From Flavobacteriaceae bacterium (lineage in GTDB: Bacteria; Bacteroidota; Bacteroidia; Flavobacteriales; Flavobacteriaceae), in contig PBJR01000019.1 in NCBI GenBank assembly GCA_002721175.1, positions 15,067 through 70,071 of the forward strand: a stretch of DNA of 55,005 bases, written 5' to 3'. Shown here piece after piece: positions 9,662-19,164 of this stretch. The notes below the pieces were generated by a model. The model saw only the letters and a program-made list of their open reading frames with translations, ran no database searches and was not told the DNA's origin. The position numbers and the translations under genes were made by a program. Positions within the stretch are counted from its first letter, which is position 1; each line of letters begins with the position of its first letter.

Positions 9662-10966
9662 TTAATTAAATTTTCTTTTTTCAAACCACCTATCATTTAC
9701 AGATAAACTAACGTTGAAACTAAAAAAAGTTTCTTTGGCTAAATTTGAGGAAGTGGTGCCCCTCTGTCCCCATTCAAAACCTAAATTTGCGTTAGAAAAC
9801 AAACGACCAACTGGTAAACCTACACCAAAAGATATGCCAAATTCGTCAATTGATTGATTGTTAATTACTAATCCAGTTTGTTCCATGCGTATACCAGCTC
9901 TGTAAACAATTCTCTTCCAATAGTTGCTAAACGAGTCATATTTGGGAATAAAAAATCCACCAAGAGAAAAAGTGGATGCGTCCTCAAAATATGCATTATT
10001 TATTTCTATAAATTCGTTACTATATTTCGAAGACTCTGTAATTGAATAATCAAATCCAAAAAACCAAGACCTCGGAGCTCCAATCCCTAAGCCAAAGCTC
10101 GATTTTGAAGGCAGAGCTAATGTAGTCTCAGACAAGTTCAATAGTTCCAAATCTACATCTGCCGAAGATTCAATATATTCCACTTGATCTGAGTCAATAG
10201 ATATTGTTGCAACTTGGCTCTTGTTTTTAGAAGAAATATTTGAATCTGGACTCAATGATGCTGATGCCATTAATTCAATAGACTTAAATATCTTCTTACT
10301 CCAAATTATACCAAAATTTAATGAAAATCCTCCTAAATCTGATCTTTTTGCGACTCTACTTTGATACTGAAGTAATTCCCCTTGAGCATTGTATCCGAAT
10401 GCAATACTAGTATTGGTTACATTTCCAAAATTATATTGTCCGTCAATACCAACTTTTAAATTTTTGTGAATTTGATATCCGGTTGCAAGAAAAACCCTAT
10501 TAATTCCTCCATCTCCACGATAGCGAAATTGTAATTGATCATTGTCTCCTCTTGACTGCAGGCTATACCCGACTGAAGAGTATGGAAGAATTCCTAAACC
10601 AATACCAAATTTTCCTACAGGGAATGATAAAGCCAAATAATCTATAGATGAATTTCCATAATTGTCATTTGCACTCATTGTTTCAATCGTTGTTGAAGAA
10701 AAACTAGTCCCCATAGTGAATTTAACTGGACGAGCCTCATTATTATAGAATGCTAAGTTATTACCTGCATATGAGGCAGGATTTCGCAAATTTATATGAA
10801 TACTATCTGAATAAACGCTAATACCACCCATTGATTGATTCTCAACTGTACCTTTGAACTTAATACTGCCCAAGCCATAGAAAGAATAAGGTGAACTTGT
10901 AATTTGCTGACCAAAAGCTAAAAGAGAAAATACTAAAGCGGAACAAACAATTAAATTTCTAATCAT
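9662..10966 (-). CDS. Outer-membrane beta-barrel protein, function unknown
   Basis: A 434-residue protein with a signal peptide (about 1-19, cut near FGQQ). It is rich in alternating amphipathic strands ending in aromatic residues, for example YLALSFPVGKFGIGLGILPY and SSFGLGIGAPRSWFFGFDYS. These resemble FadL/PorV-type barrels. It ends ...EKRKFN rather than with a terminal aromatic residue, so the usual BAM signal is not at the extreme C-terminus. It overlaps coaX by 4 nt (ATGA) and precedes the TPR gene by 25 nt. That coupling places it in the coaX-lptC envelope cluster. It could be a transport channel or an assembly factor. Confidence 0.72.
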   Translation of the reverse strand: MIRNLIVCSALVFSLLAFGQQITSSPYSFYGLGSIKFKGTVENQSMGGISVYSDSIHINLRNPASYAGNNLAFYNNEARPVKFTMGTSFSSTTIETMSANDNYGNSSIDYLALSFPVGKFGIGLGILPYSSVGYSLQSRGDNDQLQFRYRGDGGINRVFLATGYQIHKNLKVGIDGQYNFGNVTNTSIAFGYNAQGELLQYQSRVAKRSDLGGFSLNFGIIWSKKIFKSIELMASASLSPDSNISSKNKSQVATISIDSDQVEYIESSADVDLELLNLSETTLALPSKSSFGLGIGAPRSWFFGFDYSITESSKYSNEFIEINNAYFEDASTFSLGGFFIPKYDSFSNYWKRIVYRAGIRMEQTGLVINNQSIDEFGISFGVGLPVGRLFSNANLGFEWGQRGTTSSNLAKETFFSFNVSLSVNDRWFEKRKFN

Positions 10967-11694
10967 TCCTTAAAATTAGCTTCTGATAAAAAGTTAAGAC
11001 CTTCCATAAGAAAATTAGAGATTGCAAATATGCTAATTTTAAATTGTTTACACAAGAAATTACAATCACCACCTGTAACTACTACTTTCAAATCAGGATA
11101 TTCTTTTTTGTACATAGATACCATTCCCTCAATTTCAGTTACAGCACCTAAAACAACGCCAGTATGGACTGAAGAGTGAGTTGAATTGCCAATAAAATTT
11201 TCAGGATGTGTGGGGTTTAAATTTGGTAGATTTTCAGTTAGCTGATATAATGACTTATAGCGCATCATTAATCCAGGTGAAATTGATCCACCATGGTAAT
11301 TAGAATCTTTATCTATGAAGTCATAAGTAATACATGTTCCGGTGTCAATTATCAAAACATTTTGATTTGGGTAGATATGATGTGCTGCTGCAACTAAAGC
11401 TATTCTATCAGTTCCAAGTGTTTCAGTTGTCTTATATAAAGAATTAAATGGTAATCTAACTTTTGAGTCTAGGAATAATAATCTATATCCGTCAAAAAAT
11501 TCTTTAATTTTATTTTTTTTCAGCGTAGATACAGAAGAAACTACAACAAAATTAATATTTGGATAATTTTTTAATACTTTAGACAAGCTTATTTTTAATT
11601 CTTTTTCTTTAAAAGTTCTATGCTCTATCTGTAATTTAGAATCAAAAACTGCAAGTTTAATTAAAGAATTCCCTACATCCAAAATTAATTTCAT
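10963..11694 (-). CDS. coaX: Type III pantothenate kinase
   Basis: A 243-residue cytoplasmic enzyme that phosphorylates pantothenate, the first step of coenzyme A synthesis. ASKHA-fold motifs are present: the phosphate-1 loop LDVGNS (5-10), GTDRIALVAAAH in the middle, IDTGTCITYDF as the phosphate-2 region with its Thr/Gly/Asp residues, and GGSISPG followed by VVTGGD. The length is normal for CoaX. It is the first gene of the leftward envelope cluster, and its TGA overlaps the ATG of the outer-membrane protein gene by 4 nt. The ATG at 11694 fits the family's N-terminus, MKLILDVGNS. Confidence 0.93.
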   Translation of the reverse strand: MKLILDVGNSLIKLAVFDSKLQIEHRTFKEKELKISLSKVLKNYPNINFVVVSSVSTLKKNKIKEFFDGYRLLFLDSKVRLPFNSLYKTTETLGTDRIALVAAAHHIYPNQNVLIIDTGTCITYDFIDKDSNYHGGSISPGLMMRYKSLYQLTENLPNLNPTHPENFIGNSTHSSVHTGVVLGAVTEIEGMVSMYKKEYPDLKVVVTGGDCNFLCKQFKISIFAISNFLMEGLNFLSEANFKE

Positions 11695-11737
11695 AACAAT
11701 TTATCTTGCGTAAATTTACAAACCATTTTTTTAAAAA

Positions 11738-11772
11738 TTTGGTTTAGGTAAATTAAAATTCTATTATATTTG
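11738..11772 (+). promoter_or_regulatory. Promoter of tRNA-Phe
   Basis: A TTTG -33 element at 11738-11741 and a perfect TATATTTG -7 box at 11765-11772 are separated by 23 nt. The expected transcription start falls a few bases before the tRNA 5' end at 11786. This is one of the cleaner Bacteroidota promoters in the window. Confidence 0.65.
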
Positions 11773-11785
11773 CTGCTCATTATAA

Positions 11786-11858
<73 letters not shown>

Positions 11859-11860
11859 CT

Positions 11861-11888
11861 AAACCCCATTCATTTTGAATGGGGTTTT
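11861..11888. terminator. Bidirectional hairpin terminator between tRNA-Phe and the threonine dehydrogenase gene
   Basis: An 11-bp perfect stem, AAACCCCATTC (11861-11871) with GAATGGGGTTT (11877-11887) and a 5-nt loop. It is followed by TTTT on the + strand and flanked by A-rich sequence for the - strand. It ends tRNA-Phe transcription on +. On - it can end the dehydrogenase transcript, whose TAA stop (complement of 11887-11889) lies at the edge of the stem. Confidence 0.75.
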
Positions 11889-12852
11889 AGATTTTTATAT
11901 TTTCTAACATCTCTTCGCAAATCATATCCAAATCGTAATTTGATTTCCATCCCCAGTCTTTATTTGCCTGGGAGTCATCAATAGTTTTAGGCCAGCTATC
12001 AGCAATCTCTTGTCTAAAATCAGGCTCATAATTGATCTTTGATTTAGGTAAAAATTTTTTTATTCTCTTAAAAAGCTGATTTGGATCAAAAGTAATTGCT
12101 GCTAAATTATAAGAGGAATTAACGGTTAATTTATCCGCTTCAGCACTCATGATCTCTGTGGTAGCGCGAACTGCATCATCAATGTACATCATTGGTAATT
12201 TAGTTTTAGATTTCAAAAAACAAGTATAAGCTCCCTTATCAATTAGTTCTTTGAAAATGTGTACAGCATAATCTGTTGTGCCACCGCCCGGAAGTGACTG
12301 CCAACTAATAATCCCTGGATATCGAAGACTCCTGACGTCGATCCCAAATTTTATTTTATAATACTCACACCAACGCTCCCCAGCCAACTTTGCGATACCA
12401 TAAATGGTAGTTGGATCCATGATGGTCAATTGGGGAGTATTAATTTTTGGAGTAGATGGACCAAATACTGCTATACTAGATGGCCAAAATAACTGCTTGA
12501 TAATCCCCTTTTTAGCTAAATCAAGCGTGACTAATAATGGCTTCGTATTAACATTCCATCCTATCGCTGGTTTCTTTTCAACTTCAGCGCTCAACATGGC
12601 AGCCATTAGATAAACAGTATCAATTGAAAAATTTATTACTGCTTCCTTTACAGCTAAATAATCTGTAGCATCTAGAATTATAAAGTTATTATCAGTATTA
12701 GAATTTCTATTTTTTCTAATATCGCTCGCTATAACGTTTGATTTGCCGTGTAATTTACATAATCGTTGTGTTAATACGCTACCAATTTGACCTAACGCCC
12801 CAAGAACCAATATCTTTTTGGAATGTTTACCAGATTTAGTTTCGTGAATCAT
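11887..12852 (-). CDS. NAD-dependent L-threonine 3-dehydrogenase, short-chain (SDR) type
   Basis: A 321-residue extended-SDR/epimerase-type enzyme. The NAD-binding Rossmann motif is GALGQIG (about 18-24), a Ser-rich strand leads to WPSSIAVFG, and the catalytic YGIAK gives Tyr and Lys. RYPGIISW and GGGTTDYAVHIF are characteristic of the SDR-type threonine 3-dehydrogenases found in Flavobacterium. The reaction oxidises L-threonine to 2-amino-3-oxobutyrate, normally followed by a CoA ligase that is not present here. A generic UDP-sugar epimerase is the alternative, but the GGGTTDYA motif argues against it. It appears monocistronic. Confidence 0.82.
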   Translation of the reverse strand: MIHETKSGKHSKKILVLGALGQIGSVLTQRLCKLHGKSNVIASDIRKNRNSNTDNNFIILDATDYLAVKEAVINFSIDTVYLMAAMLSAEVEKKPAIGWNVNTKPLLVTLDLAKKGIIKQLFWPSSIAVFGPSTPKINTPQLTIMDPTTIYGIAKLAGERWCEYYKIKFGIDVRSLRYPGIISWQSLPGGGTTDYAVHIFKELIDKGAYTCFLKSKTKLPMMYIDDAVRATTEIMSAEADKLTVNSSYNLAAITFDPNQLFKRIKKFLPKSKINYEPDFRQEIADSWPKTIDDSQANKDWGWKSNYDLDMICEEMLENIKI

Positions 12853-12948
12853 TTTATTTAGTATAAAGTTTCGGTTAAATTAACAAATATTTATAGCAAA
12901 GTGGCATATTTATTGTGATATTTGTATCTGTAGAAAGTTTTGAATGAC

Positions 12949-13479
12949 ATGACGATAATTAAAAAAAATACGATATTTTGTACAAGCTTAATATTATTTG
13001 TTTTTCTAACTAAATGCCAAACAAATGACCTACCTAAAAATGAAACATCCGTAAACTTCAAATATAAAGATAATCACATAAATAACTCTTATGTTGATAA
13101 TACAATAAAATTTGAATTAACTGCGAGTTCTGAGAAAATAATTAATGATTGGATTGCATTTGGAGTTCTACGTGAAAAAATCCTTTACATTAATAAAAAT
13201 GAAGGAAAAAAAACTAACACTTCCAAGGAAGAAATTAAAAAAATGTTTAAGAATTTAGAGCTAAATCCACCATCGCCTTTTGATAATAACAGTATTTGGT
13301 CTAGATTTAAGATTCTAGAAACTAATATTTATATGTACCTTGAAACATTAAAAATTAATCAATCCAATTTTGAAAAATCAAAAAAAATAAAAAATGATGT
13401 AGCTGTATCATATTCCAACATCGTAAGACAAATAAATAAAATCAACGAAAAAAATTCACAAATCTTATCCAATAACTAA
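12949..13479 (+). CDS. Hypothetical lipoprotein preceding the BNR/sortilin protein
   Basis: A 176-residue protein with no family I recognise. The N-terminus MTIIKKNTIFCTSLILFVFLTKC is a lipoprotein signal with lipobox LTKC. The remainder is Lys/Asn-rich and mostly helical, with conserved-looking aromatic segments (IINDWIAFGVLREK and NNSIWSRFKILETNIYMYLE). I chose the ATG at 12949; a TTG nine bases upstream is also in frame but adds only three residues before the signal. It lies 8 nt before the large T9SS propeller gene, so the two are almost certainly co-transcribed. A lipoprotein partner that holds the secreted protein at the surface is possible but unproven. Confidence 0.65.
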   Translation: MTIIKKNTIFCTSLILFVFLTKCQTNDLPKNETSVNFKYKDNHINNSYVDNTIKFELTASSEKIINDWIAFGVLREKILYINKNEGKKTNTSKEEIKKMFKNLELNPPSPFDNNSIWSRFKILETNIYMYLETLKINQSNFEKSKKIKNDVAVSYSNIVRQINKINEKNSQILSNN

Positions 13480-13487
13480 CTTCTATT

Positions 13488-16400
13488 ATGAAAAAACTTT
13501 GCGCACTATTTATTTTTTCAGTTTTTAGCTCCAATGCCCAAATCAGCTTCAATGCACCGTGGATTAATGAAAAGGATCTCTACGAAGAAAAAATTAACTT
13601 TCAAAAAATAGTTAATGATGCCAATTCTTATTGGGAGGGTCGAGATAAAGATGCTAAAGGTAGCGGGTACAAAGTCTTTAAAAGATGGGAAGCTTATTGG
13701 GGAAATTATGTTGACGAAAATGGCTTTTTGCCCTCCAAAGATGAATTTTGGAACTCTTGGATGGAGAAAAATACCACAAATCAAAGTAGACAAGCTAATG
13801 AGTCATTAACTGACGAGAGTGATTGGATATCTATGGGTCCAAATGACTTTCTAAATCGATCAACTTCGTACCTAAATTTAGGTCGAATTAATTGTATAAC
13901 TCCACACCCCACTAATCCCGACGAACTGTATGCTGGAGCACCTTCAGGAGGCATCTGGAAATCAACTGACGGGGGCCTAACGTATGTTCCACTTTCTGAT
14001 GATTTACCACAAATTGGGGTATCAAGTATTGTTATAAACTATGATAATCCTGATATAATTTATATTGGAACTGGAGATGATGATGCAGGAGATTCTTACA
14101 GCGTAGGAGTTTGGAAATCTACAGACGGTGGATTAAATTGGGTTCCAACTGCTCTTGGACCGACGAACTCCCCATCCAGAATATATGAATTAGAGATGCA
14201 TTTCACTAATCCTGATGTAATATGGGCAGCTACAAACGGAGGGATTTACAAAACCAGCGATGGTGGTGAAAATTGGACTGAAACTCAAAACGGAGCATTT
14301 CAAGGGGTTAAACAAAAGCCAAATAATCCAAATATATTGTATGCAATTACCAACTCAGAATTCTACAAATCTGTAAATGGTGGTGAAAATTTTAACATCA
14401 GCGGGACTGGTTTATTTACCGATTCAGCTAGGTTAGTGATGGATGTAACTCCTGCAAATGAAGATTTAGTGTATGTTGTCGCCAGTACTAGTAATTATGG
14501 ATTTGAAGGAGTTTATAAATCATCTGATAGCGGAAATAATTTTATGAAAATGGCCAATACTGAAAATATTTACCAAAGTAATCAAGCCTGGTTTGATTTG
14601 GCATTGGCTGTCTCTGATTCTAATGAAAATGAACTATACGTTGGGGTTCTTAACATATGGAAATCTGCAAATGGAGGTGATAGCTTTACTCAACTTAACA
14701 ATTGGGGAATCCGAAATGAAGCTTACACCCACGCTGACATCCACTTCCTAAAATTTTATGATAACGAATTATATGTTGGCTCTGATGGAGGATTTTTTAG
14801 ATCTTCTGATCAAGGTTCTACATTTTCTGACCTGACTGGTAATATGGCTATTGGTCAATTTTACAGAGTTTCTGTTTCAAAGCAAACTTCTACCAAAATG
14901 GCAGGAGGTACACAAGATAATGGAGGTTTCGCTTATTTTAATGATTGGAATATTTATCATGGTGGAGATGGCATGGAAAGCGTTATTGATCCAAACAATG
15001 ATAATTTGGTATACGGTTTTATGCAATCAGGCCAAACTTTATTTGTAAGTAATAATTCTGGAATGTCTGGTACGCAAGGTTTCAGCGGACCTTCTAACGG
15101 AAATTGGATTACTCCACTTAGTATTAATAAAGACAGCGAGGTTTATGCTGGATACAACAGTCTTTATCAATTTGAAAATGGTGAATTTACTGAAATTTCA
15201 ACAAATTTGATTGGAGGTAATATAGATGTTTTGGAACTAGATCCAATTGATTCTGATATAATATATGTAGCTATAAATCAAAGCCTTAGAAAAAGTACTG
15301 ACCATGGTGTGACTTTTACCAACTTATCTAACTTCTCCAATCACATAACGTCCATTGAAGTCAACAATAACGATAACAATATCGTATATGTAACAACAAG
15401 GGGAAATAATGGAGGGGTCTTCAAATCTTTAAACCAAGGAGTTAGTTTCAGTGATATCACAGGAACTTTGCCATCTGTTGTAAAAAATATTGTTAAGCAT
15501 CAACCAGATACTCCAGACAATATTTTGTATTTGGGTACAAGTCTAGGGGTATATCGATTCGATGAAGTTTTAAACACTTGGAGGTCATATAATTCAGGGT
15601 TACCAAATGTCTCAGTGACAGATTTAGATATTAATATTATCGATAATAAAGTGATTGCTTCCACCTACGGAAGAGGAGTTTGGCAAAGTGAAATGGCTGT
15701 TGGTGAATTACCACTTAACGATGTTAAGCTTGTTGAAATAATAAATCCTTCAGCAACATCAATCAACTGTGGCGAAGTTAGTCCCCAAATTCGAGTTAGA
15801 AATAATGGACTTAATACAATTACTGAAATAGTTGTCAATTATAACATTGGGGACAACACCCCATTTGGATCACAAGATTATTCATTTACTTGGACCGGAA
15901 ATCTAGAATCCCTAGAAAACCAAACTATTGATTTAGAGTCACTTAATTTAAATCTTGGTTCAAGAGAATTAAGTGTTAGTTTACTTATTGAGGACGATGC
16001 TTTTGAGTCAAATAACCAAATGAGTGTTACGTTTCAAACAAATGACTCTGGTTCAACTCAATCAGTCATGACATTTGAATCTAATTCAGAACGCCTGTTA
16101 GCTGTGGCTGACTATGGCTCCAAAAACTGGGAATTGGGAATTCCGTCGGGTGAAGATCTCAACCAAGCTAGTTCAGGTACAAAAGTCTACGCAACTAATC
16201 TTGATGGGAACTATACTGACAATACAAAAACATACTTATATTCCCCTTGTTATGATTTAACCACTTTAGCTGATCCGGTGCTAAAGTTTGATATGGCTTT
16301 TGATATCGAATTTGACTGGGATTTACTTTATATGCAATATTCAACTAATCTTGGAGAAAGTTGGGATATTTTAGGAAGTGCTGATGATCCCAATTGGTAC

Positions 16401-16877
16401 AATAGTTTCAGAATTTCTGGAGACGGAGTAAATAACAATTGTTATAATTGTGTTGGGTCTCAATGGACTGGAACTAATTTAGAAATGCAAGAATATTCGT
16501 ACAACCTTGCAGCATTTAATACTTACGAAAACATTGTTTTTAGATTTGTCTTCCATACAGATGAGTATGTCAACGAGGAAGGGGTCGTTATAGATGATTT
16601 AGTTATTGAAGGAACCACTCTTGATATTTCAGAAAGTGAGTTAAATCAAATTTCTATTTATCCAAATCCATCATCAGATATTTTTAATATTGATTTAAAT
16701 AACATCTCGAATTACAACATCAGAGTAAGAGATATAACCGCAAAACTTTTGTTTAGTGACTCCAATATCGCAAGATCTAATTATAGGCTTGACATGAGCA
16801 AGTTTTCTAATGGTGTGTATTTACTTGAGATAGAATCTGGAAACAAAAGAATTGTTAAAAAAATAATCCTAAATTAA
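13488..16877 (+). CDS. Secreted sortilin/BNR-repeat propeller protein with T9SS sorting domain
   Basis: An 1129-residue secreted protein. The signal peptide is 1-17 (ending SSNAQ). An aromatic-rich N-terminal region (about 25-100) precedes a VPS10/sortilin-like beta-propeller at about 110-740 with nine Asp-box motifs, such as GIWKSTDGGLTY, GVWKSTDGGLNW, GIYKTSDGGENW and NIWKSANGGDSF. A CARDB-like Ig domain follows (about 750-850), then a jelly-roll domain (about 880-1040) with paired Cys. The C-terminal type A T9SS sorting domain starts near 1053 (ISIYPNPSSD) and ends IVKKIILN. Relatives are annotated as sialidase-like or glycosyl hydrolase, but I see no catalytic residues that support an enzymatic call. 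It is likely surface-attached and pairs with the upstream lipoprotein. Confidence 0.88.
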   Translation: MKKLCALFIFSVFSSNAQISFNAPWINEKDLYEEKINFQKIVNDANSYWEGRDKDAKGSGYKVFKRWEAYWGNYVDENGFLPSKDEFWNSWMEKNTTNQSRQANESLTDESDWISMGPNDFLNRSTSYLNLGRINCITPHPTNPDELYAGAPSGGIWKSTDGGLTYVPLSDDLPQIGVSSIVINYDNPDIIYIGTGDDDAGDSYSVGVWKSTDGGLNWVPTALGPTNSPSRIYELEMHFTNPDVIWAATNGGIYKTSDGGENWTETQNGAFQGVKQKPNNPNILYAITNSEFYKSVNGGENFNISGTGLFTDSARLVMDVTPANEDLVYVVASTSNYGFEGVYKSSDSGNNFMKMANTENIYQSNQAWFDLALAVSDSNENELYVGVLNIWKSANGGDSFTQLNNWGIRNEAYTHADIHFLKFYDNELYVGSDGGFFRSSDQGSTFSDLTGNMAIGQFYRVSVSKQTSTKMAGGTQDNGGFAYFNDWNIYHGGDGMESVIDPNNDNLVYGFMQSGQTLFVSNNSGMSGTQGFSGPSNGNWITPLSINKDSEVYAGYNSLYQFENGEFTEISTNLIGGNIDVLELDPIDSDIIYVAINQSLRKSTDHGVTFTNLSNFSNHITSIEVNNNDNNIVYVTTRGNNGGVFKSLNQGVSFSDITGTLPSVVKNIVKHQPDTPDNILYLGTSLGVYRFDEVLNTWRSYNSGLPNVSVTDLDINIIDNKVIASTYGRGVWQSEMAVGELPLNDVKLVEIINPSATSINCGEVSPQIRVRNNGLNTITEIVVNYNIGDNTPFGSQDYSFTWTGNLESLENQTIDLESLNLNLGSRELSVSLLIEDDAFESNNQMSVTFQTNDSGSTQSVMTFESNSERLLAVADYGSKNWELGIPSGEDLNQASSGTKVYATNLDGNYTDNTKTYLYSPCYDLTTLADPVLKFDMAFDIEFDWDLLYMQYSTNLGESWDILGSADDPNWYNSFRISGDGVNNNCYNCVGSQWTGTNLEMQEYSYNLAAFNTYENIVFRFVFHTDEYVNEEGVVIDDLVIEGTTLDISESELNQISIYPNPSSDIFNIDLNNISNYNIRVRDITAKLLFSDSNIARSNYRLDMSKFSNGVYLLEIESGNKRIVKKIILN

Positions 16878-16887
16878 TATCACCTTA

Positions 16888-17589
16888 TTACTTTTCAAGC
16901 TCCTCTTTTTTAGTTGAAATTGCATTCTTTGCCAAAATTGCTAAGTTGAATTTGGGGGCTAATGCCAATGATTCATCTAATATAGCTGTTGAGAAATCAT
17001 GATTTGATTCTGGGTCTTCACTATACTTTGCTATTGCTTTTAAATATAAAAATGCAGCCTTCAGTGGGACTTGATAAGGTTGTTGAGTTTCGTAAAAAGG
17101 TTTCATCATATCGGAAGAACAGTTAGCAATTCCATAAGTTATATTTAAATTGGCTCCTATCAAGTCATTCAATTGAATTTTTAAATCCGCTAATTCATAT
17201 GCAAGACTTGCACTAGGTATGCGCTTGAAAAGTAATTCATAATGCTCTAATGCCCGTGTAGGTTGATTTAGAGCTTTCAAACATATCGCCTTTACTTCAA
17301 CCATCATGTTTGTATCATTGTCGTTTGTATCAATTCCAATCAAATTCAATGCCTGAAAATATTTACCATCATTCATATATCTCAAAGCGAGAGTGTCACT
17401 CCTTTTTACATTAGGCTCTAATATAAGTAGATGAGTCATTGCATTAATTATTCCCTGAGCATCGTCTTGTTTTAACATTTGAGTATAATAAGATTTGTAA
17501 TGACTTAATAAATCTGACTCTTCTTGAGCATTATTCGATTGAAATAAAAAGAAGATAAAAATGACACTGAGAGTAATTTTATATTTCAT
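16888..17589 (-). CDS. Exported TPR-like protein
   Basis: A 233-residue protein with a signal peptide (1-21, ending QSNNAQ). Short helical repeats of TPR type are visible: KYFQALNLIG, AICLKALNQPTRALEHYELLFKRIPSASLAYELADLKIQL, given here as one repeat pair at about 110-150, and FLYLKAIAKY near 190. It probably works in the periplasm. It converges with the propeller gene (10-nt gap) and lies downstream of the ammonium transporter gene, but a strong terminator separates them, so it should have its own promoter in 17590-17655. The function is unknown. Confidence 0.7.
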   Translation of the reverse strand: MKYKITLSVIFIFFLFQSNNAQEESDLLSHYKSYYTQMLKQDDAQGIINAMTHLLILEPNVKRSDTLALRYMNDGKYFQALNLIGIDTNDNDTNMMVEVKAICLKALNQPTRALEHYELLFKRIPSASLAYELADLKIQLNDLIGANLNITYGIANCSSDMMKPFYETQQPYQVPLKAAFLYLKAIAKYSEDPESNHDFSTAILDESLALAPKFNLAILAKNAISTKKEELEK

Positions 17590-17656
17590 AATTTAATTTT
17601 AAAAGCTCAAATTTAAAAGATTTTTTTATTTAATTGTGATTTAGAATGAGTAATAA

Positions 17657-17686
17657 TAAAAAAAAACCCTTGAAATTTTCAAGGGT
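17657..17686 (-). terminator. Rho-independent terminator of the ammonium transporter gene
   Basis: Read on the - strand, an 8-bp stem ACCCTTGA/TCAAGGGT with a 5-nt loop is followed by a run of at least eight T (complement of 17658-17665). It lies about 60 nt after the transporter's stop and before the next leftward gene at 17589. Weak reverse activity is possible. Confidence 0.8.
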
Positions 17687-17746
17687 CTTTTAGAAAAAAC
17701 AATAAATCAAAACTTAACGTTCTTCATCGTGAAGATTGTAAATAAA

Positions 17747-19060
17747 TTATTCCCTTTTTCTCTTTCCAGCGTAGGGTAAGTCACCATGTTCAGATAAACT
17801 AAGTCCTTCGATCTCTTCTTTTTCAGTAACTCTAAGACCGAGGGTAATTTTTAATATAAAAAATACTGCGAGTGATAGTAATACAGCCCAAATTGCATAT
17901 GAAAAGGCACCTGTTAATTGTATAACGAACTGTTCGGTCCCTCCACCATTAAACATACCAATGCCTTCTGAACCACCTGCAGAATCAACACCCCAAAGTC
18001 CTATTACAATGGTACCCCAAAACCCTGCAACTCCGTGCACAGAGGCAGCACCAATGGCATCGTCGATTTTAAGTACTTTTTCTATAAATTCAATAGAAAA
18101 TACAACAATAATACCACCAATTAAACCAGCTACCAAAGATCCAACTTCTGTCATATTTCCACAACCTGCTGTTATGCTAACTAGTCCAGCCAAGCAACCA
18201 TTTAAGGTGTGAGACAGATTTGGCTTTCCAAGGTAAAACCAAGTTGTAAACAAGGCACCTAAAGCTCCAGCTGCTGCCGCTATATTGGTGTTAAGAACAA
18301 CTTGAGATGCACTTATAGTAGAATCTCCGCCCCAAGCTAACTCGGAACCACCATTAAAACCAAACCAGCCTAACCAGAGTATAAAAACACCCAAGGTTGC
18401 TAGTGTTAAATTGTGACCTGGAATGGGGATAACTTTTCCATCTACATATTTTCCAATTCGTGGACCTACCATGTAGGCGGCAACAAGTGCGGCAAATCCA
18501 CCTACTCCGTGAACAATAGATGAACCAGCAAAATCAATAAACTCCTTCTCGAAAAAATACCCTTCGACATCATTCAACCAACCTCCGTTCCACTCCCATC
18601 CGCCTGCAATGGGATAAATAATAGCTGTCATGACAACTGTAAATATTGCGTAGGTAGAAAATTTAGTTCTTCCTGCAATAGCTCCAGAAACTATAGTAGC
18701 GGCTGTAGCAGCAAACATTGTTTGGAAAAATAAGTCAGCACCATCTCCTTGCATTATACCTTTCCAAAAAAACCAACCGTTCTCTGTATCACCATACATT
18801 AAAGAATAACCAACAAACCAATATGCTAAAGTTCCAACACAGATGTCTAACATATTCTTCATGGCGATATTAACTGCATTTTTGGATGCGGTCATTCCTG
18901 ACTCTACAAGAGTAAATCCAGCTTGCATGAAGAAAACTAAGATACCTGCTAAAAGCATCCACAGCATACCTAAGTCAGTTCCATCGCCACCAATTGTAGC
19001 AAATTCAGGGGCATCTTCAATTGCGATAAGGGGGATATTAATAAAAAGTGAATTGAACAT
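17747..19060 (-). CDS. amt: Ammonium transporter (Amt/MEP/Rh family)
   Basis: A 437-residue inner-membrane channel for ammonium uptake with about eleven membrane helices. Family signatures are clear: the DFAGSSIVHGVGG block with the first pore His, and VHGVAGFWGT carrying the second. AAATAATIVSGAIAGR and LGWFGFNGGS are typical Amt stretches. The short charged cytoplasmic tail ends LPYAGKRKRE. No P-II (glnB/glnK) gene is adjacent, which is common but means control partners are elsewhere. A good TTTG-N22-TACTTTTG promoter and a repeated G5/C5 motif lie upstream, suggesting regulation by nitrogen status. Confidence 0.95.
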   Translation of the reverse strand: MFNSLFINIPLIAIEDAPEFATIGGDGTDLGMLWMLLAGILVFFMQAGFTLVESGMTASKNAVNIAMKNMLDICVGTLAYWFVGYSLMYGDTENGWFFWKGIMQGDGADLFFQTMFAATAATIVSGAIAGRTKFSTYAIFTVVMTAIIYPIAGGWEWNGGWLNDVEGYFFEKEFIDFAGSSIVHGVGGFAALVAAYMVGPRIGKYVDGKVIPIPGHNLTLATLGVFILWLGWFGFNGGSELAWGGDSTISASQVVLNTNIAAAAGALGALFTTWFYLGKPNLSHTLNGCLAGLVSITAGCGNMTEVGSLVAGLIGGIIVVFSIEFIEKVLKIDDAIGAASVHGVAGFWGTIVIGLWGVDSAGGSEGIGMFNGGGTEQFVIQLTGAFSYAIWAVLLSLAVFFILKITLGLRVTEKEEIEGLSLSEHGDLPYAGKRKRE

Positions 19061-19130
19061 AATTATTTAATTATTTTTTTAAAAAAAGAGATTTAATTTT
19101 GCAATACTCTTTTTTTGATTAATGATTAAA

Positions 19131-19164
19131 CAAAAGTATTAATTTAATATTTAAGACCCACAAA
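19131..19164 (-). promoter_or_regulatory. Promoter of amt
   Basis: On the - strand, TTTG (complement of 19161-19164) and TACTTTTG (complement of 19131-19138, fits TAnnTTTG) are 22 nt apart. The expected transcription start lies about 65 nt before the ATG at 19060. One copy of an AAAAAATAGGGGG element overlaps the -33 region. Confidence 0.6.

Noticed and set aside
13488-16877. Calling the Asp-box propeller protein a sialidase
   Set aside because: Asp boxes occur in many propellers; I do not see the Arg triad or the Tyr/Glu pair expected of sialidases.
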